This document shows, piece after piece, positions 35,701 through 44,767 of a stretch of DNA of 64,000 nt (positions are counted from its first letter, which is position 1; every line of letters starts with the position of its first letter). Under the pieces are notes generated by a model. It worked only from the letters and a program-made list of their open reading frames with translations, did no database searches and had not been told where the DNA came from. Both the position numbers and the translations under genes were made by a program. The stretch comes from Paenibacillus sp. MMS18-CY102 (GTDB taxonomy: Bacteria; Bacillota; Bacilli; Paenibacillales; Paenibacillaceae): assembly GCF_009789195.1 (NCBI RefSeq), contig NZ_WSTC01000002.1, positions 124,001 through 188,000 of the forward strand. Direction: 5' to 3'.

Positions 35701-35797
35701 CTCCCATGTGCAAGAGCTGAAGCAGGCGCTGCCGGCTGCGCTTGAGGTGACGAAGATGAAGGAGGGCCATAGCCGCACGGCGTTTGTATTAAAATAA
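32702..35797 (+). CDS. sbcC: Exonuclease SbcCD subunit C (SMC-like ATPase)
   Basis: 1031 residues, start overlapping the sbcD stop (ATGA). Walker A SGNTGAGKTT is near residue 35. Two very long Ala/Glu/Arg coiled coils flank the zinc hook CPVC (Cys521 and Cys524). The C-terminal head has LSGGEKFHASLALALG and MMFIDEGFGSLDEE. It is the Rad50-like partner that holds and opens DNA for SbcD. The first coiled coil (about 33.45-34.05 kb) is visibly much richer in GC than its surroundings, from Ala/Arg/Glu codons such as GCG and CGC, which creates long false frames on other strands. Confidence 0.95.
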   Translation: MRPIRLKLVAFGPYRDGETIDFTELGDRRLFVISGNTGAGKTTLFDAICFALYGAASGEDRAEPRMLRSHFATDDLFTTVEFDFAVGKRMYRVFRQLAHRKAGNKSETPGKAELYETTSGEPVPCVDRFMISDVNVKLESIIGLTKDQFNQIVMLPQGEFRKLLTSDTENKEDILRRIFRTDLYRKLEERFQQQHRELKDEAAKARTRLDVMMGQAGDTLPSREEGALFGVLAQPHKNAAQMLEALALEAAHYREAAGAAEGRKAAATQQLTAAEAQLRQALARNGRFAELAAQRARREELALQRPQADARERELALAERAAALAPHEERAARAAADAAAKRERLAAARSAAEAAAAALAEAEQRQRAEAAREPERRDAEREAERLAALAPLVQTLAERRGEVERLLGAERELAAKLASADRALEAQREAKRVAQAQIGAADAETEKLPERMESLVRLRDKHRLLGELADADAKVHAFTRMEAELSTKANKLRMEHDKLESAWLEGQAGLLAVHLHDGKPCPVCGSNEHPDKAAAGETLPSRELLQAMKEQLSAAERELSTAAAQAASAQEGRDNRSGVMAEYGIRADLAFAEQQAATLEEGKRMKAETERLKAVRDELAKLRESVAEADRQLEAQQREKDRHAAELQELATSRSAKQSRLEAELEQIEEPLRTPEQLAARLAEQRKQAERLAAAWRAAEEGLQAAATRLAEQRAAAEQLASALAEAEAEQAEASARYAAELDKGGFADAAAHHVAKRSEQARAALREQADAYRTAAAAIAEQLAQLERELEGQSPVDTAAMEQALAALRGELEQALASLATADRHASEAERLRTAVAETAERCTLLEGKLEKVADLYTMVKGDNTLKISFERYILIEYLEQILHAANERLRGLSDGQFHLQRSDRLEARGRQSGLGLDIYDAYTGQNRDVKSLSGGEKFHASLALALGMTDVIQSHQGGISIEMMFIDEGFGSLDEESLGKAISTLVDLQKAGRMIGVISHVQELKQALPAALEVTKMKEGHSRTAFVLK

Positions 35798-35964
35798 CGG
35801 GACTTCGGCTACAGTGATAACCCGCTTCTATTCGGAGCTTCTTCCTTCAAGCAATTGGTTTGAAAACCGGGCAATCCGCATACGATGTATCGAAGGATAC
35901 GCGTAGACGAGCATAGAGTGCTTACGCTGCGAGTGTCCGGTTTAGCTGGAGGCGATGCCCAGGA

Positions 35965-36483
35965 ATGGCCAACCATTTGACAATCACGTATTGTGAGCTG
36001 AACTATAAACTGACGCTTGCGGATTATCGGCATTTTTCGTTCTATCATAATCGGAGCCATACGCTGCGGCTGCTATGCCTGTACTATGGCTTGTTTCTTG
36101 GGGCTGCGTGGGCAGCCGGAGGCGATGCGGCGCGAGGGGGTGCTGCGATTGGACTCGGCCTGCTGGTTTGTTTGGCGATTGGTTGCTGTGCAAGGCTTGG
36201 CCTTATGTGGCAAATCGGGCGTGAATTCAAGGCCAACACCCATCTCTATGAAGAGCAGGCGATTGAAGTGACGGATCGGGGCATTCGGGTGCAAACGCCA
36301 ACGAGCGATCTGACACTCAAATGGCATGAGCTGCTTCAAGCATCGGAAACGCCGCGCTTGTTCACGTTGTATGTCACGCCAGACCAGGGCTGTATCATAC
36401 CGAAGCGGCTTGTGAGCGAGCAAGCCTTTCGTGAAGGGCTCCAACGTCACGTAGAAGCAAACAAGCTCCGGCTGCGTTCGTGA
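35965..36483 (+). CDS. YcxB-like membrane protein
   Basis: 172 residues. A short N-terminal strand region (LTITYCELNYKLTLADYRHFSFYHNRS) is followed by two membrane segments. The C-terminal domain (FKANTHLYEEQAIEVTDRGIRVQTPTSDLTLKWHELLQASETPRLFTLYV) matches the YcxB-like pattern, a PH-like beta domain after a membrane hairpin. The ending IIPKRLVSEQAFREGLQRHV is also characteristic. GGAGG lies about twelve bases before ATG 35965. The cellular role of this family is not established. Confidence 0.7.
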   Translation: MANHLTITYCELNYKLTLADYRHFSFYHNRSHTLRLLCLYYGLFLGAAWAAGGDAARGGAAIGLGLLVCLAIGCCARLGLMWQIGREFKANTHLYEEQAIEVTDRGIRVQTPTSDLTLKWHELLQASETPRLFTLYVTPDQGCIIPKRLVSEQAFREGLQRHVEANKLRLRS

Positions 36484-36581
36484 GCAGCTCCTCTTTCTTG
36501 ATTGCACGGGATGCTAATGGATAACAATGCCGCATTTGAATTACAATATTCCATACCATCACCAAGTTGGAGGGGATTTGA

Positions 36582-37520
36582 ATGGCACGAATCGCTGGCA
36601 ATTTAACGGAACTGATCGGGCATACGCCATTGCTGGAATTGTCCAATTACAGCAAGAAGCTTGGGCTGGAAGCTTCGCTTGTCGGGAAGCTGGAGTATTT
36701 TAACCCTGCAGGCAGCGTGAAGGATCGCATTGGCTTTGCTATGATTAAGGATGCAGAGGAGCGCGGCTTGCTTCATCCTGGCGCGACCATTATCGAGCCT
36801 ACAAGCGGCAATACCGGCATTGCGCTGTCGTTTGCGGCTGCGGCGCTTGGCTATCGGTTGGTCATTGTGTTGCCGGAGTCCTTCTCACTGGAACGGCGGA
36901 CATTAATGAAAGCGCTCGGTGCAGAGCTTGTGCTGACGCCAGCGGCCGAAGGCATGCGAGGTGCGATTAAGCGGGCAGAGGAGCTTAAGCAGCAGTTCCC
37001 AGGCTCCTATATTCCCCAGCAATTCGAGAATGCTGCGAATCCAGCGATTCACCGCAGTACGACAGCAGAGGAAATTTGGCAGGATACGGATGGCGAACTA
37101 GCTGCATTCGTCGCTGGGGTAGGCACGGGCGGGACGATAACTGGCGTAGGCGGCTTGCTGAAGGAACGGAAACCTGATGTGCGGATCATTGCGGTTGAGC
37201 CAGCGGATTCTCCCGTGTTATCTGGCGGCAGGCCGGGTCCGCATGGCATACAGGGCATAGGCGCAGGCTTCGTGCCTGGCATCTATCGCCGAGAGGCCGT
37301 GGACGAAATTATTCAGGTTAGCAGCGAGGATGCAATGGAAACCTCCCGCATTCTAGCCCGCACCGAAGGGCTGCTTGTTGGCATTTCGTCAGGTGCGGCT
37401 GTATCTGCTGCTACCGTTCTGGCCCGCAAGCCGGAATTCAAAGGCAAACGGATCGTTGTCCTGCTGCCAGATACGGGCGAGAGGTACTTATCGGCTGGCT
37501 TGTACGGCCGCGGCGAGTAA
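36582..37520 (+). CDS. cysK: Cysteine synthase (O-acetylserine sulfhydrylase)
   Basis: 312 residues, normal length. The PLP-binding lysine is K47 in [11 protein letters not shown]. The substrate loop [11 protein letters not shown] and the glycine-rich phosphate loop [12 protein letters not shown] are present, and the C-terminal [19 protein letters not shown] ending is complete. It makes cysteine from O-acetylserine and sulfide in the cytoplasm. It stands as a single gene with a -10-like TACAAT upstream and a terminator downstream. I see no T-box or S-box leader in the 98 bases upstream. Confidence 0.94.
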   Translation: MARIAGNLTELIGHTPLLELSNYSKKLGLEASLVGKLEYFNPAGSVKDRIGFAMIKDAEERGLLHPGATIIEPTSGNTGIALSFAAAALGYRLVIVLPESFSLERRTLMKALGAELVLTPAAEGMRGAIKRAEELKQQFPGSYIPQQFENAANPAIHRSTTAEEIWQDTDGELAAFVAGVGTGGTITGVGGLLKERKPDVRIIAVEPADSPVLSGGRPGPHGIQGIGAGFVPGIYRREAVDEIIQVSSEDAMETSRILARTEGLLVGISSGAAVSAATVLARKPEFKGKRIVVLLPDTGERYLSAGLYGRGE

Positions 37521-37542
37521 CGGGCTATTCTATATGGATAAC

Positions 37543-37570
37543 AACACGGTCCCTCGGATCGTGTTTTTTT
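37543..37570 (+). terminator. Rho-independent terminator of cysK
   Basis: AACACGGTCC pairs with GGATCGTGTT (one G-T pair) and is followed by a seven-T run. Confidence 0.88.
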
Positions 37571-37639
37571 GTTATGGCCATCCTGAACGTTTAATCTCGT
37601 AGTATAATAGAAGCACTTATGTAGTGATGGAGGATTGGC

Positions 37640-38596
37640 ATGACACAGATTAACCAATTGGTAAGCCAAGATGAGTTTACTGGATTCTATCTACTGAAAG
37701 AACTGGACATTCGCCAGACGAATGCGACGCCGCCCAAAGATTATTTTGATCTCGTATTGTGTGATTCAACTGGGCAGCTGTCAGCTAAGATGTGGGATGT
37801 TTCGTCGACAGATAAGGAAACGTTCTTCCCAATGGGATTGGTCAAAGTAAAAGGGATCGTCCAGACCTACCGGGAGCGCCTGCAAATTAAGGTCATCCAA
37901 ATGCGCCTTGCTATTCCTGCAGATGGCGTGTCCGTTACGGATTTTATCCGCTCTGCACCGATCCGGCCGATTGATCTTGTCCATACGATCAAGCATGAAA
38001 CTTCATTGATACAGGACGAGACGGTACGGACAATTGTTGATTACTGTGTTGCGAAGGCTGAGGAGAAGCTCATGCATTATCCGGCTGCCAAGACGCATCA
38101 TCATGCTTACTATGCAGGGCTTGCTTATCATATCGTACGAATGCTCGAGCTAGGGGAGTTCGTCAGCCGCCAGCGTCCATTCTTGAACGCCGATATGCTG
38201 CGGGCCGGCATTATTCTTCATGATATCGCCAAAACCGAAGAAATGACGGCACAACTGGGCGTTGTGTCTGACTATAGCGTGGCAGGCAAGCTGATCGGCC
38301 ATATCGCGCTTGCCTCCTCATGGATTACGGAAGCGGCTATTCAATCTGGCATTTCGCTTGGTGCCGAGCAAGTGCTTGGGCTCCAGCATCTTGTTTTATC
38401 GCATCATAACACGGGCGAATGGGGAAGCCCTGTCCAGCCGCAGACGGCAGAAGCTGTTGCGCTGCACTATATCGATTCCTTAGATGCGAAGTTGCAGATG
38501 GTAGAGGATGCGCTCGATTCGACGCCAGCTTCTGAGCCATGGACGCCTGTTATCCGTGGCCTCGATAATAAAGCGGTTTATCGGACGAAGCTTTAA
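37640..38596 (+). CDS. yhaM: 3'-5' exoribonuclease YhaM
   Basis: 318 residues. An N-terminal OB-fold (FTGFYLLKELDIRQTNATPPKDYFDLVLCDSTGQLSAKMWD) is followed by an HD domain with HHAYYAGLAYHI and ILHDIAKTEE. YhaM is a processive RNA-degrading enzyme of Firmicutes, also linked to DNA replication. A TATAAT at 37603-37608 and GGAGG before ATG 37640 mark its own promoter and start. A weak hairpin (about 38629-38661) follows the stop. Confidence 0.93.
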   Translation: MTQINQLVSQDEFTGFYLLKELDIRQTNATPPKDYFDLVLCDSTGQLSAKMWDVSSTDKETFFPMGLVKVKGIVQTYRERLQIKVIQMRLAIPADGVSVTDFIRSAPIRPIDLVHTIKHETSLIQDETVRTIVDYCVAKAEEKLMHYPAAKTHHHAYYAGLAYHIVRMLELGEFVSRQRPFLNADMLRAGIILHDIAKTEEMTAQLGVVSDYSVAGKLIGHIALASSWITEAAIQSGISLGAEQVLGLQHLVLSHHNTGEWGSPVQPQTAEAVALHYIDSLDAKLQMVEDALDSTPASEPWTPVIRGLDNKAVYRTKL

Positions 38597-38786
38597 GCGA
38601 GGTTGGGCGGCGGAATGCGTAAGAGGCGGAAGAGAGCAGTGCGTGGGGCTGCTCTCTTTCGCTGTGATTATTGGCCATACGCGGGCTTTTCTCATGCACT
38701 TGGAAGTGGAGTTCGAGGGTGTTCACAAACTTTTTTTAGGAAAAAAGGTTCAATCATAGAAATAGCGGCATCAGTTCTGTTATTAT

Positions 38787-38805
38787 GATAATGATTATCG
38801 TTATC
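38787..38805 (+). promoter_or_regulatory. Fur box
   Basis: GATAATGATTATCGTTATC matches 17 of 19 bases of the classical Fur consensus. It sits 26 bases before the first FecCD permease gene. This indicates repression of the iron-uptake genes when iron is plentiful. Confidence 0.88.
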
Positions 38806-38831
38806 TCTAATAGGGGAAGGAACATTTCATC

Positions 38832-39872
38832 ATGAGTCAAACACCCTTGACAAACGGCCAGCCAAAGCTGCGAACGCGTCCCTTAGCCGCAACCTTTGTT
38901 CTAATAGGCGGGACTGCTGCTTTGCTGTTTAGTATTGCCCTAGCTATTTCCTACGGTGCAGCAGATATTAAATTTACGACCGTATGGGCAGCTGTCTTTC
39001 ATTTCAACCCAGATTTAACATCCCATCAGGTCATACAGGAGATTAGGCTGCCTCGCGTGTTAGCGAGTGCACTTGTAGGCGCAAGCTTTGCTGTTGCCGG
39101 CTCTATCATGCAAGGGATGACCCGTAACCCAATGGCGGATTCGGGCTTGCTTGGCCTGAACTCAGGGGCGGGCTTTGTGTTATCGCTTTGTTTTGCATTT
39201 GCACCGGGCATGTCGTATAACAGCATTATTTTATGCTGTTTCCTCGGCGCAGCGCTTGGAGCGGGCATCGTCTTCGGCATTGGTTCGCTGGCCAAGGGCG
39301 GATTGACGCCAGTGCGTCTTGTGCTCGCTGGTGCAGCAGTTTCCGCGCTGCTCACGGCGCTGAGCGAGGGCATTCAGCTGTCATTCAAGATCGGACAAGA
39401 TATTGCGTTCTGGATGGCAGGCGGTGTAGCCGGTACAAAATGGTCCCAGCTTGAGATTATTACGCCATGGTTAGCGGTAGCATTCATCGGTGCGATCATG
39501 ATCTCTAAGTCCATCACTTTGCTGAGCTTAGGGGAAGAGATTGCATCAAGCCTAGGCCAGCGGACGCGGCTAGTGAAGCTGGTTGCGATGCTGATCGTGC
39601 TCGTGCTGGCCGGCGCATCCGTCTCCGTGGTCGGGGCGGTTGCATTCGTCGGGCTGCTCGTTCCTCATGTGACGCGATATCTGGTTGGAGTGGACTATCG
39701 GTGGATTATTCCTTGCTCTGCTATTCTCGGCGGATTGTTGGTCGTGTTGGCGGACCTGGCAGCGCGAATGATTAACCCGCCTACGGAAAATATTCCGCTC
39801 GGCGCGGTCATCTCCATGATCGGCGTTCCGTTCTTCCTCTATCTTGCACGCAAAGAGAGGAGGGGGCTGTAA
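38832..39872 (+). CDS. FecCD-family iron-siderophore ABC permease, first subunit
   Basis: 346 residues, about nine to ten membrane segments. Typical FecCD signatures are RLPRVLASALVGASFAVAGSIMQGMTRNPMADSGLLGLNSGAGF and VGAVAFVGLLVPHVTRYLVG. It would form half of a channel importing ferric siderophores. The Fur box directly upstream fits. It overlaps the next permease by one base (TAATG). There is no binding protein and no ATPase in the cluster, so both must come from elsewhere, as with the shared YusV/FhuC-type ATPases of Bacilli. Confidence 0.94.
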   Translation: MSQTPLTNGQPKLRTRPLAATFVLIGGTAALLFSIALAISYGAADIKFTTVWAAVFHFNPDLTSHQVIQEIRLPRVLASALVGASFAVAGSIMQGMTRNPMADSGLLGLNSGAGFVLSLCFAFAPGMSYNSIILCCFLGAALGAGIVFGIGSLAKGGLTPVRLVLAGAAVSALLTALSEGIQLSFKIGQDIAFWMAGGVAGTKWSQLEIITPWLAVAFIGAIMISKSITLLSLGEEIASSLGQRTRLVKLVAMLIVLVLAGASVSVVGAVAFVGLLVPHVTRYLVGVDYRWIIPCSAILGGLLVVLADLAARMINPPTENIPLGAVISMIGVPFFLYLARKERRGL

Positions 39873-40906
39873 TGGAGGCTATCAATCGTTTTGCAGTCGA
39901 ACGCCGCAGGCGCAAACGCGGCATCATCGTCATGTCGATTTTGGGCGCTCTAATTATTACTTCGTTTATGATCAGCATGAATACGGGCTACATTCGCATG
40001 TCGCCGATGAATGTCATTCGGACATTGTTCGGAATGGGGTCAAGCAAGGATAATCTGATCTTGTTCGATTTCCGGCTCCCGCGTATCGTAATCTCCTTGC
40101 TGATTGGTGCAGGGCTCGCTGTTTCAGGCTGTATTTTGCAAGGCGTATCGCGCAATGCGCTCGCTGATCCTGGCATTCTCGGCATTAATGCCGGAGCCGG
40201 GCTTGTCGTAACCTTATATGTAGCGTTCTATTCCTCTGCTGGCAGCACCGGAGTGTTCGTGCTTCCAGTGCTTGCGATGATAGGAGCGGGATTAACCGCT
40301 TTTGTCATTTATTCATTGGCGTATAAACGCAACGAAGGCATTTCGCCTACGAGCTTAATTTTGACGGGGATCGCGGTTGCGGCAGGCATTAGCTCTGTTA
40401 TGATTGTCATTACGCTGCGAATTAGCCCAGAACAATATCAATTCGTTCAGACGTGGCTCATCGGCAGCGTTTGGGGCACGAATTGGAAGTTTGTCCTCGC
40501 GCTGCTCCCATGGATTGTTATCCTGATTCCATATACGATGATGAGAGCGAACGTGCTGAACATTTTGAACCTGAGCGAACAGACAGCAGCGGGGCTCGGG
40601 GCGCCGATTGAACGATCGCGCAGGGTGCTCTTGGCGGTAGCCGTAGGGCTCGCGGGCTCATGCGTATCGGTCAGCGGCGGGATTGGATTCGTCGGATTAA
40701 TTGGGCCGCATTTGGCGAGAAGATTGGTTGGGCCCAAGCATCAACTGCTCATTCCAACGTCCGCTCTAGTAGGGGCGCTGCTCACGATTGTCGCAGATAT
40801 GATTGGCCGCTCGATTTTGCCGACACAGGAAATTCCGATTGGCGTTGTCGTTGCTGTCATTGGCGCACCGTATTTCTTATACCTGCTTGCAAGATCCAAA
40901 GCTTAA
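39872..40906 (+). CDS. FecCD-family iron-siderophore ABC permease, second subunit
   Basis: 344 residues with the same architecture (RLPRIVISLLIGAGLAVSGCILQGVSRNALADPGILGINAGAGL, GGIGFVGLIGPHLARRLVGPKHQ). It starts one base inside the stop of the first permease, so both are made in equal amounts. Pairing of two FecCD proteins is normal for hydroxamate or catecholate siderophore importers such as FeuBC and YfiZ-YfhA. The exact siderophore cannot be told. Confidence 0.94.
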   Translation: MEAINRFAVERRRRKRGIIVMSILGALIITSFMISMNTGYIRMSPMNVIRTLFGMGSSKDNLILFDFRLPRIVISLLIGAGLAVSGCILQGVSRNALADPGILGINAGAGLVVTLYVAFYSSAGSTGVFVLPVLAMIGAGLTAFVIYSLAYKRNEGISPTSLILTGIAVAAGISSVMIVITLRISPEQYQFVQTWLIGSVWGTNWKFVLALLPWIVILIPYTMMRANVLNILNLSEQTAAGLGAPIERSRRVLLAVAVGLAGSCVSVSGGIGFVGLIGPHLARRLVGPKHQLLIPTSALVGALLTIVADMIGRSILPTQEIPIGVVVAVIGAPYFLYLLARSKA

Positions 40907-40964
40907 ATCGCGCTCTTATGCGATATTAAAATAATTGAAAGCTGAAGGGAGCTGGGATGACGTA

Positions 40965-42683
40965 ATGCTTCAACGATTTTTCTCATACTATCGACCGTAC
41001 AAAGGATTGTTTATGCTCGATTTTGGTTGCGCGGTGCTGGCTGGGCTCATTGAGCTCGGATTTCCGCTTGCGATTAATAAGTTCGTAGATGATTTGCTGC
41101 CCAATCAAGAGTGGGGCCTTATCTTATGGGCATCGGCAGGTTTGCTGGCTCTGTATGTGCTTAATACATTCCTCATGTACATCGTCAACTATTGGGGGCA
41201 TATGCTAGGAATCAACATTGAAACGGATATGAGGCGGAAGCTGTTCGAGCATATCCAGAAGCTGTCGTTCCGGTTCTTCGATAATACGAAGACGGGCCAT
41301 CTCATGACTCGCTTGACGAATGATATGTTGCAGATTGGCGAAATGGCGCATCATGGCCCCGAGGATTTATTTATCGCGATTATGACGCTTTCGGGCGCGT
41401 TCGTGCTGATGCTGTTTATTCACTGGAAGCTGGCGGTCATGACGTTTATCGTCGTTCCGATTATTATTTGGATCGTTATTTATTTCAATGGCAAAATGAC
41501 GAAGGCGGTCCACCAGCTATTCGGTGATATCGGCGACTTTAACGCACGGGTCGAAGACAACGTCGGCGGCATCCGCGTCGTTCAAGCTTTTTCCAACGAG
41601 GAGCATGAGAAGGAGCAGTTCGCCGTGAATAACGGACGGTTCCGCTTGTCTAAGCTGGTATCGTACAAACTGATTGCTAAAAATAGCTCGATCAGCTACA
41701 TGATGATGCGTTTCGTTACGCTGTTCGTCATGGTGTGCGGTACGTGGTTCGTTATCCAAGATGACCTGACTTACGGGCAATTCATCGGCTTCTTGCTGCT
41801 TACGAACGTGTTCTTCCGCCCAATCGAGAAGATCAATGCGATTATTGAGAGCTATCCGCAAGGCATCGCCGGATTCAAACGGTATCTGGAGCTTCTCGAC
41901 ACGGAGCCGGATGTGCAGGACGCGCCGGATGCGATTGAGCTGGGCGAGCTGCAGAATACGATTCAGTTCCATAATGTATCGTTCGGTTATGATGACGATG
42001 CGCAAGTGCTCAGCGGCATTAACCTGACGGTCCGCAAAGGGGAAACCGTCGCATTCGTAGGGCCTTCCGGCGCGGGCAAGTCGACGTTGTGCAGCCTGCT
42101 GCCGCGGTTTTATGAAGTGACGGAAGGTTCTGTGCGCATTGATGGCACGGACATCCGTCATGCGAAGCTTCAATCACTGCGCAAGCAAATCGGCATCGTT
42201 CAGCAGGACGTATTCCTGTTCGCAGGGACGATTCGCGAAAATATTAGCTACGGCAAGCTTGATGCCTCCGAGGCTGAACTATGGGAAGCGGCACGCCGTG
42301 CACGCTTGGATGAATTTATCAAGCAGCAGCCGGATGGCATGGACACGGTCATCGGCGAACGAGGCGTTAAGCTGTCCGGCGGACAGAAACAGCGGCTTTC
42401 GATCGCACGGATGTTTTTGAAAAATCCGCCGATCCTTATCCTCGACGAAGCAACCTCAGCGCTGGATACCGAGACGGAGTGGATGATCCAGCAGTCGCTC
42501 GCGGAGCTGTCGGAAGGGCGCACGACGCTCGTCATTGCCCATCGCTTGGCGACAATTAAGAACGCCGACCGTATTGTCGTGGTGACGCCGGACGGCATAT
42601 CTGAGCAGGGCCGCCACCAAGAATTGATCGCAGCAGGCGGCATCTATAGCCGCTTGCATGAGGCGCAGTTCGGGGCTCTATAA
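40965..42683 (+). CDS. ABC exporter half-transporter (YknU/BmrA/MsbA type)
   Basis: About 572 residues from ATG 40965. GAAGGGAG lies some 15 bases upstream, and an in-frame TTG at 40935 has no site. Six membrane helices (LQRFFSYYRPYKGLFMLDF start; LSFRFFDNTKTGHLMTRLTND coupling region) precede the ATPase: Walker A GPSGAGKST, Q-loop IVQQDV, signature LSGGQKQRLSIARM, Walker B ILILDEATSALD. It follows the FecCD pair by only 58 bases without a terminator. It may therefore be co-regulated with iron uptake, possibly in siderophore or haem export, but this is inference. Confidence 0.88.
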   Translation: MLQRFFSYYRPYKGLFMLDFGCAVLAGLIELGFPLAINKFVDDLLPNQEWGLILWASAGLLALYVLNTFLMYIVNYWGHMLGINIETDMRRKLFEHIQKLSFRFFDNTKTGHLMTRLTNDMLQIGEMAHHGPEDLFIAIMTLSGAFVLMLFIHWKLAVMTFIVVPIIIWIVIYFNGKMTKAVHQLFGDIGDFNARVEDNVGGIRVVQAFSNEEHEKEQFAVNNGRFRLSKLVSYKLIAKNSSISYMMMRFVTLFVMVCGTWFVIQDDLTYGQFIGFLLLTNVFFRPIEKINAIIESYPQGIAGFKRYLELLDTEPDVQDAPDAIELGELQNTIQFHNVSFGYDDDAQVLSGINLTVRKGETVAFVGPSGAGKSTLCSLLPRFYEVTEGSVRIDGTDIRHAKLQSLRKQIGIVQQDVFLFAGTIRENISYGKLDASEAELWEAARRARLDEFIKQQPDGMDTVIGERGVKLSGGQKQRLSIARMFLKNPPILILDEATSALDTETEWMIQQSLAELSEGRTTLVIAHRLATIKNADRIVVVTPDGISEQGRHQELIAAGGIYSRLHEAQFGAL

Positions 42684-42719
42684 GAGAGAGGCGGCACGCC
42701 GCGCAAAATAGCAACAACA

Positions 42720-42768
42720 AGAGCTGTGCTAAAAGTCGCTACTAATTGACTTATAGCACAGCTCTTTC
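42720..42768 (+). terminator. Rho-independent terminator
   Basis: AGAGCTGTGCTA (42720-42731) pairs with TAGCACAGCTCT (42754-42765) with an inner AAGTC/GACTT pairing and a TTT tail. It ends the iron-uptake/ABC exporter unit. No gene is seen from 42684 to 43007; this hairpin and the next fill it. Confidence 0.85.
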
Positions 42769-42952
42769 ATTTGGGAAGGAGGTTCCCTCGAATCGCTGTT
42801 GTCGCTGAATTGCCCTGAATGGACAAGATTGTCACAAGGCTGCGATATGAGATGGCAAAGGCGACTGATGGCGCTTTGTTTTGCCAGAATCATTTGCATG
42901 CCCTTGCATACACCAACGCCACACTTCATTCTCGCCTCCAACCGATGCAGCG

Positions 42953-43003
42953 CAACAAAGGGGTGTCCCCAGCCATCGTGGTCTAGGGACGCCCCTTTGT
43001 TGT
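42953..43003 (-). terminator. Terminator of yhbH, member of dispersed hairpin family
   Basis: CAACAAAGGGGTGTCCC (42953-42969) pairs with GGGACGCCCCTTTGTTG (42986-43002). Read on the minus strand its core (AGGGGCGTCCC, GATGGCT, GGGGACACCCCTTTG) aligns with the hairpin at 46837-46884, which follows another gene. It lies just after the yhbH stop codon. Confidence 0.8.
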
Positions 43004-43007
43004 TCGC

Positions 43008-44171
43008 TCAGACCGGTGCGCCTTCGCGCTTGCGGAAGAATGACTTCAATGCGTTGTATACTTCCGTTTTCTCGCGAATGACATGGTACATAAAATTCGG
43101 GATGTTGATATGCTTATACGCCGACATGAGGGTGCTTGAACGGTTATACTGGTTCACTTCGCCGTAGCCAAACAGGTTGGAGCGCTTGAGCAACTCGCCG
43201 ATCAGTTTGACGCAGCGTTCGTTGTCACTAGTCAAATTGTCGCCGTCAGAGAAGTGGAATGGGTAAATGTTGTACATATTCGGAGGAAAACGGCTGTCTA
43301 TTATCTCGATCGCTTTCAAATAGGCTGAAGAGCAGATCGTGCCGCCACTCTCGCCGCGGGTGAAGAATTCTTCCTCGGTCACTTCTTTTGCTTCAGTATG
43401 GTGGGCGATGAAGACGATATCGACCTTCTCATATTGATGGCGAAGGAAGCGGGTCATCCAGAAGAAGAAGCTGCGCGCGCAATATTTTTCGAAAGAACCC
43501 ATAGACCCCGACGTATCCATCATTGCAATAATGACGGCATTGGACTGCGGCTTAACAATTTCTTCCCATGTTTTGTACCGCAAATCGTCCGGGGAAATAT
43601 GGTGAATGCCGGGCTGGCCGCTTGTTGCGTTGCGCCGCAGGTTCTCCATAATCGTCCGCTTCTTGTCGATGTTGGACATGATGCCTTTCTTGCGAATGTC
43701 GTTGAAACGGACCTCCGTCGTTTCGAGCTGGTCACGGTCCTTTTGCTTCAAGAAAGGCAGCTCCAGCTCCTCGAACAGCATCGCTTCCAGCTCAGCAAGG
43801 CTAATCTCCGCTTCAATGACGTCCTCCCCTGGCTGGTCGCCGGCCCCCTCGCCTTTGCCCGGACCCTGTGCAGCTTGCGGATCAACGCCGAGCACGTCAC
43901 CAACTTGGCTGTCGCCGTCGCCTTGGCCAACATGCTTATTCTTGTTGAAGTTATAAACGATGCGGTATTCGTCTAGGCTGCGAATCGGCACCTTGATGAC
44001 CTGCTTGCCGTCGGACATGACGATGCTTTCCTCAGAAACGAGGTCAGGCAGATTCTGTTTGATCGCTTCCTTCACCTTTTCTTGGTGGCGAGCCTGGTCC
44101 TGATACCCTTTGCGGTGCAGCGACCAGTCCTCGCGAGACACGACGAACAGAGGATTTTCCAATGAACCCAT
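43008..44171 (-). CDS. yhbH: Sporulation protein YhbH (DUF444)
   Basis: 387 residues starting at 44171 after AGGAGGTG. The N-terminus [40 protein letters not shown] and the C-terminal von Willebrand-like region with [49 protein letters not shown] and FHFSDGDN are diagnostic. A Gly/Asp-rich insert lies between them. YhbH works with the PrkA kinase and SpoVR in Bacillus sporulation (YeaH in enterics). Here it is a single gene with its own terminator. Confidence 0.94.
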   Translation of the reverse strand: MGSLENPLFVVSREDWSLHRKGYQDQARHQEKVKEAIKQNLPDLVSEESIVMSDGKQVIKVPIRSLDEYRIVYNFNKNKHVGQGDGDSQVGDVLGVDPQAAQGPGKGEGAGDQPGEDVIEAEISLAELEAMLFEELELPFLKQKDRDQLETTEVRFNDIRKKGIMSNIDKKRTIMENLRRNATSGQPGIHHISPDDLRYKTWEEIVKPQSNAVIIAMMDTSGSMGSFEKYCARSFFFWMTRFLRHQYEKVDIVFIAHHTEAKEVTEEEFFTRGESGGTICSSAYLKAIEIIDSRFPPNMYNIYPFHFSDGDNLTSDNERCVKLIGELLKRSNLFGYGEVNQYNRSSTLMSAYKHINIPNFMYHVIREKTEVYNALKSFFRKREGAPV

Positions 44172-44312
44172 GCCCGAACACCTCCTGTCTATGTTAGACC
44201 GATAACGTCGTTACGTTTCTCGATACAGCTTGTTACTCACTATATTCAAGGGCAAGGGGGGTTATGTGAGATGAAGTCCGCCTACTTTCGACAATTGGTC
44301 AATGATCGGGCG

Positions 44313-44340
44313 TTGGAATGGACGATGAGTATGCTATAAT
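44313..44340 (+). promoter_or_regulatory. Promoter of the DUF423 gene
   Basis: TTGGAA (44313-44318), a 16-base spacer and TATAAT (44335-44340) lie about 40 bases before the gene start. Confidence 0.6.
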
Positions 44341-44380
44341 GGGTGCGGAATTTATTAGATGAACGGAGAGGATGGTTTTT

Positions 44381-44767
44381 ATGGCGAATAAATATGCAGC
44401 TTTTGGAGCGATCCACGCTTTGTTGGCTGTTGCTCTTGGCGCATTTGGCGCGCATGGATTGAAAGATGTGTTAGACGCGGATATGCTGGATGTCTATGAG
44501 ACAGGCGTTCGTTATCAGATGTACCATGCTTTAGGATTAATCGCTGTCGCGTTGCTTGCCGGAAAAGCGCGTAATCCAAGAACGATTCTAAGGGGCGCAA
44601 TGCTGCTTCACATCGGCATTTTTATATTCTCTGGCAGCTTGTACGTGCTCAGCCTTAGCGGCACCAAGTGGCTTGGCGCGATCACGCCTCTTGGCGGCGT
44701 TGCCTTTATCGTTGGGTGGGCGATGATTGCTTGGACGATGTGGCAAGGCAGACATGAGAAGGGCTAA
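44381..44767 (+). CDS. DUF423 family membrane protein (YwdK-like)
   Basis: 128 residues from ATG 44381, nine bases after GGAGAGGA; the ATG at 44372 is too close to that site. Four membrane segments and the family signature FGAIHALLAVALGAFGAHGLKD, then YQMYHALGLIAVALLAGKA, IFSGSLYVLSLSG and LGAITPLGGVAFIVGWAMIAW are present. DUF423 proteins are widespread small membrane proteins without an established function. Confidence 0.92.
   Translation: MANKYAAFGAIHALLAVALGAFGAHGLKDVLDADMLDVYETGVRYQMYHALGLIAVALLAGKARNPRTILRGAMLLHIGIFIFSGSLYVLSLSGTKWLGAITPLGGVAFIVGWAMIAWTMWQGRHEKG

Noticed and set aside
36582-37520. Cystathionine beta-synthase instead of cysteine synthase
   Set aside because: The length, the complete C-terminus and the absence of a CBS-type extension fit CysK better.
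42799-43167. Short frame after the ABC exporter
   Set aside because: It crosses a terminator hairpin and the end of yhbH, and its sequence is not protein-like.
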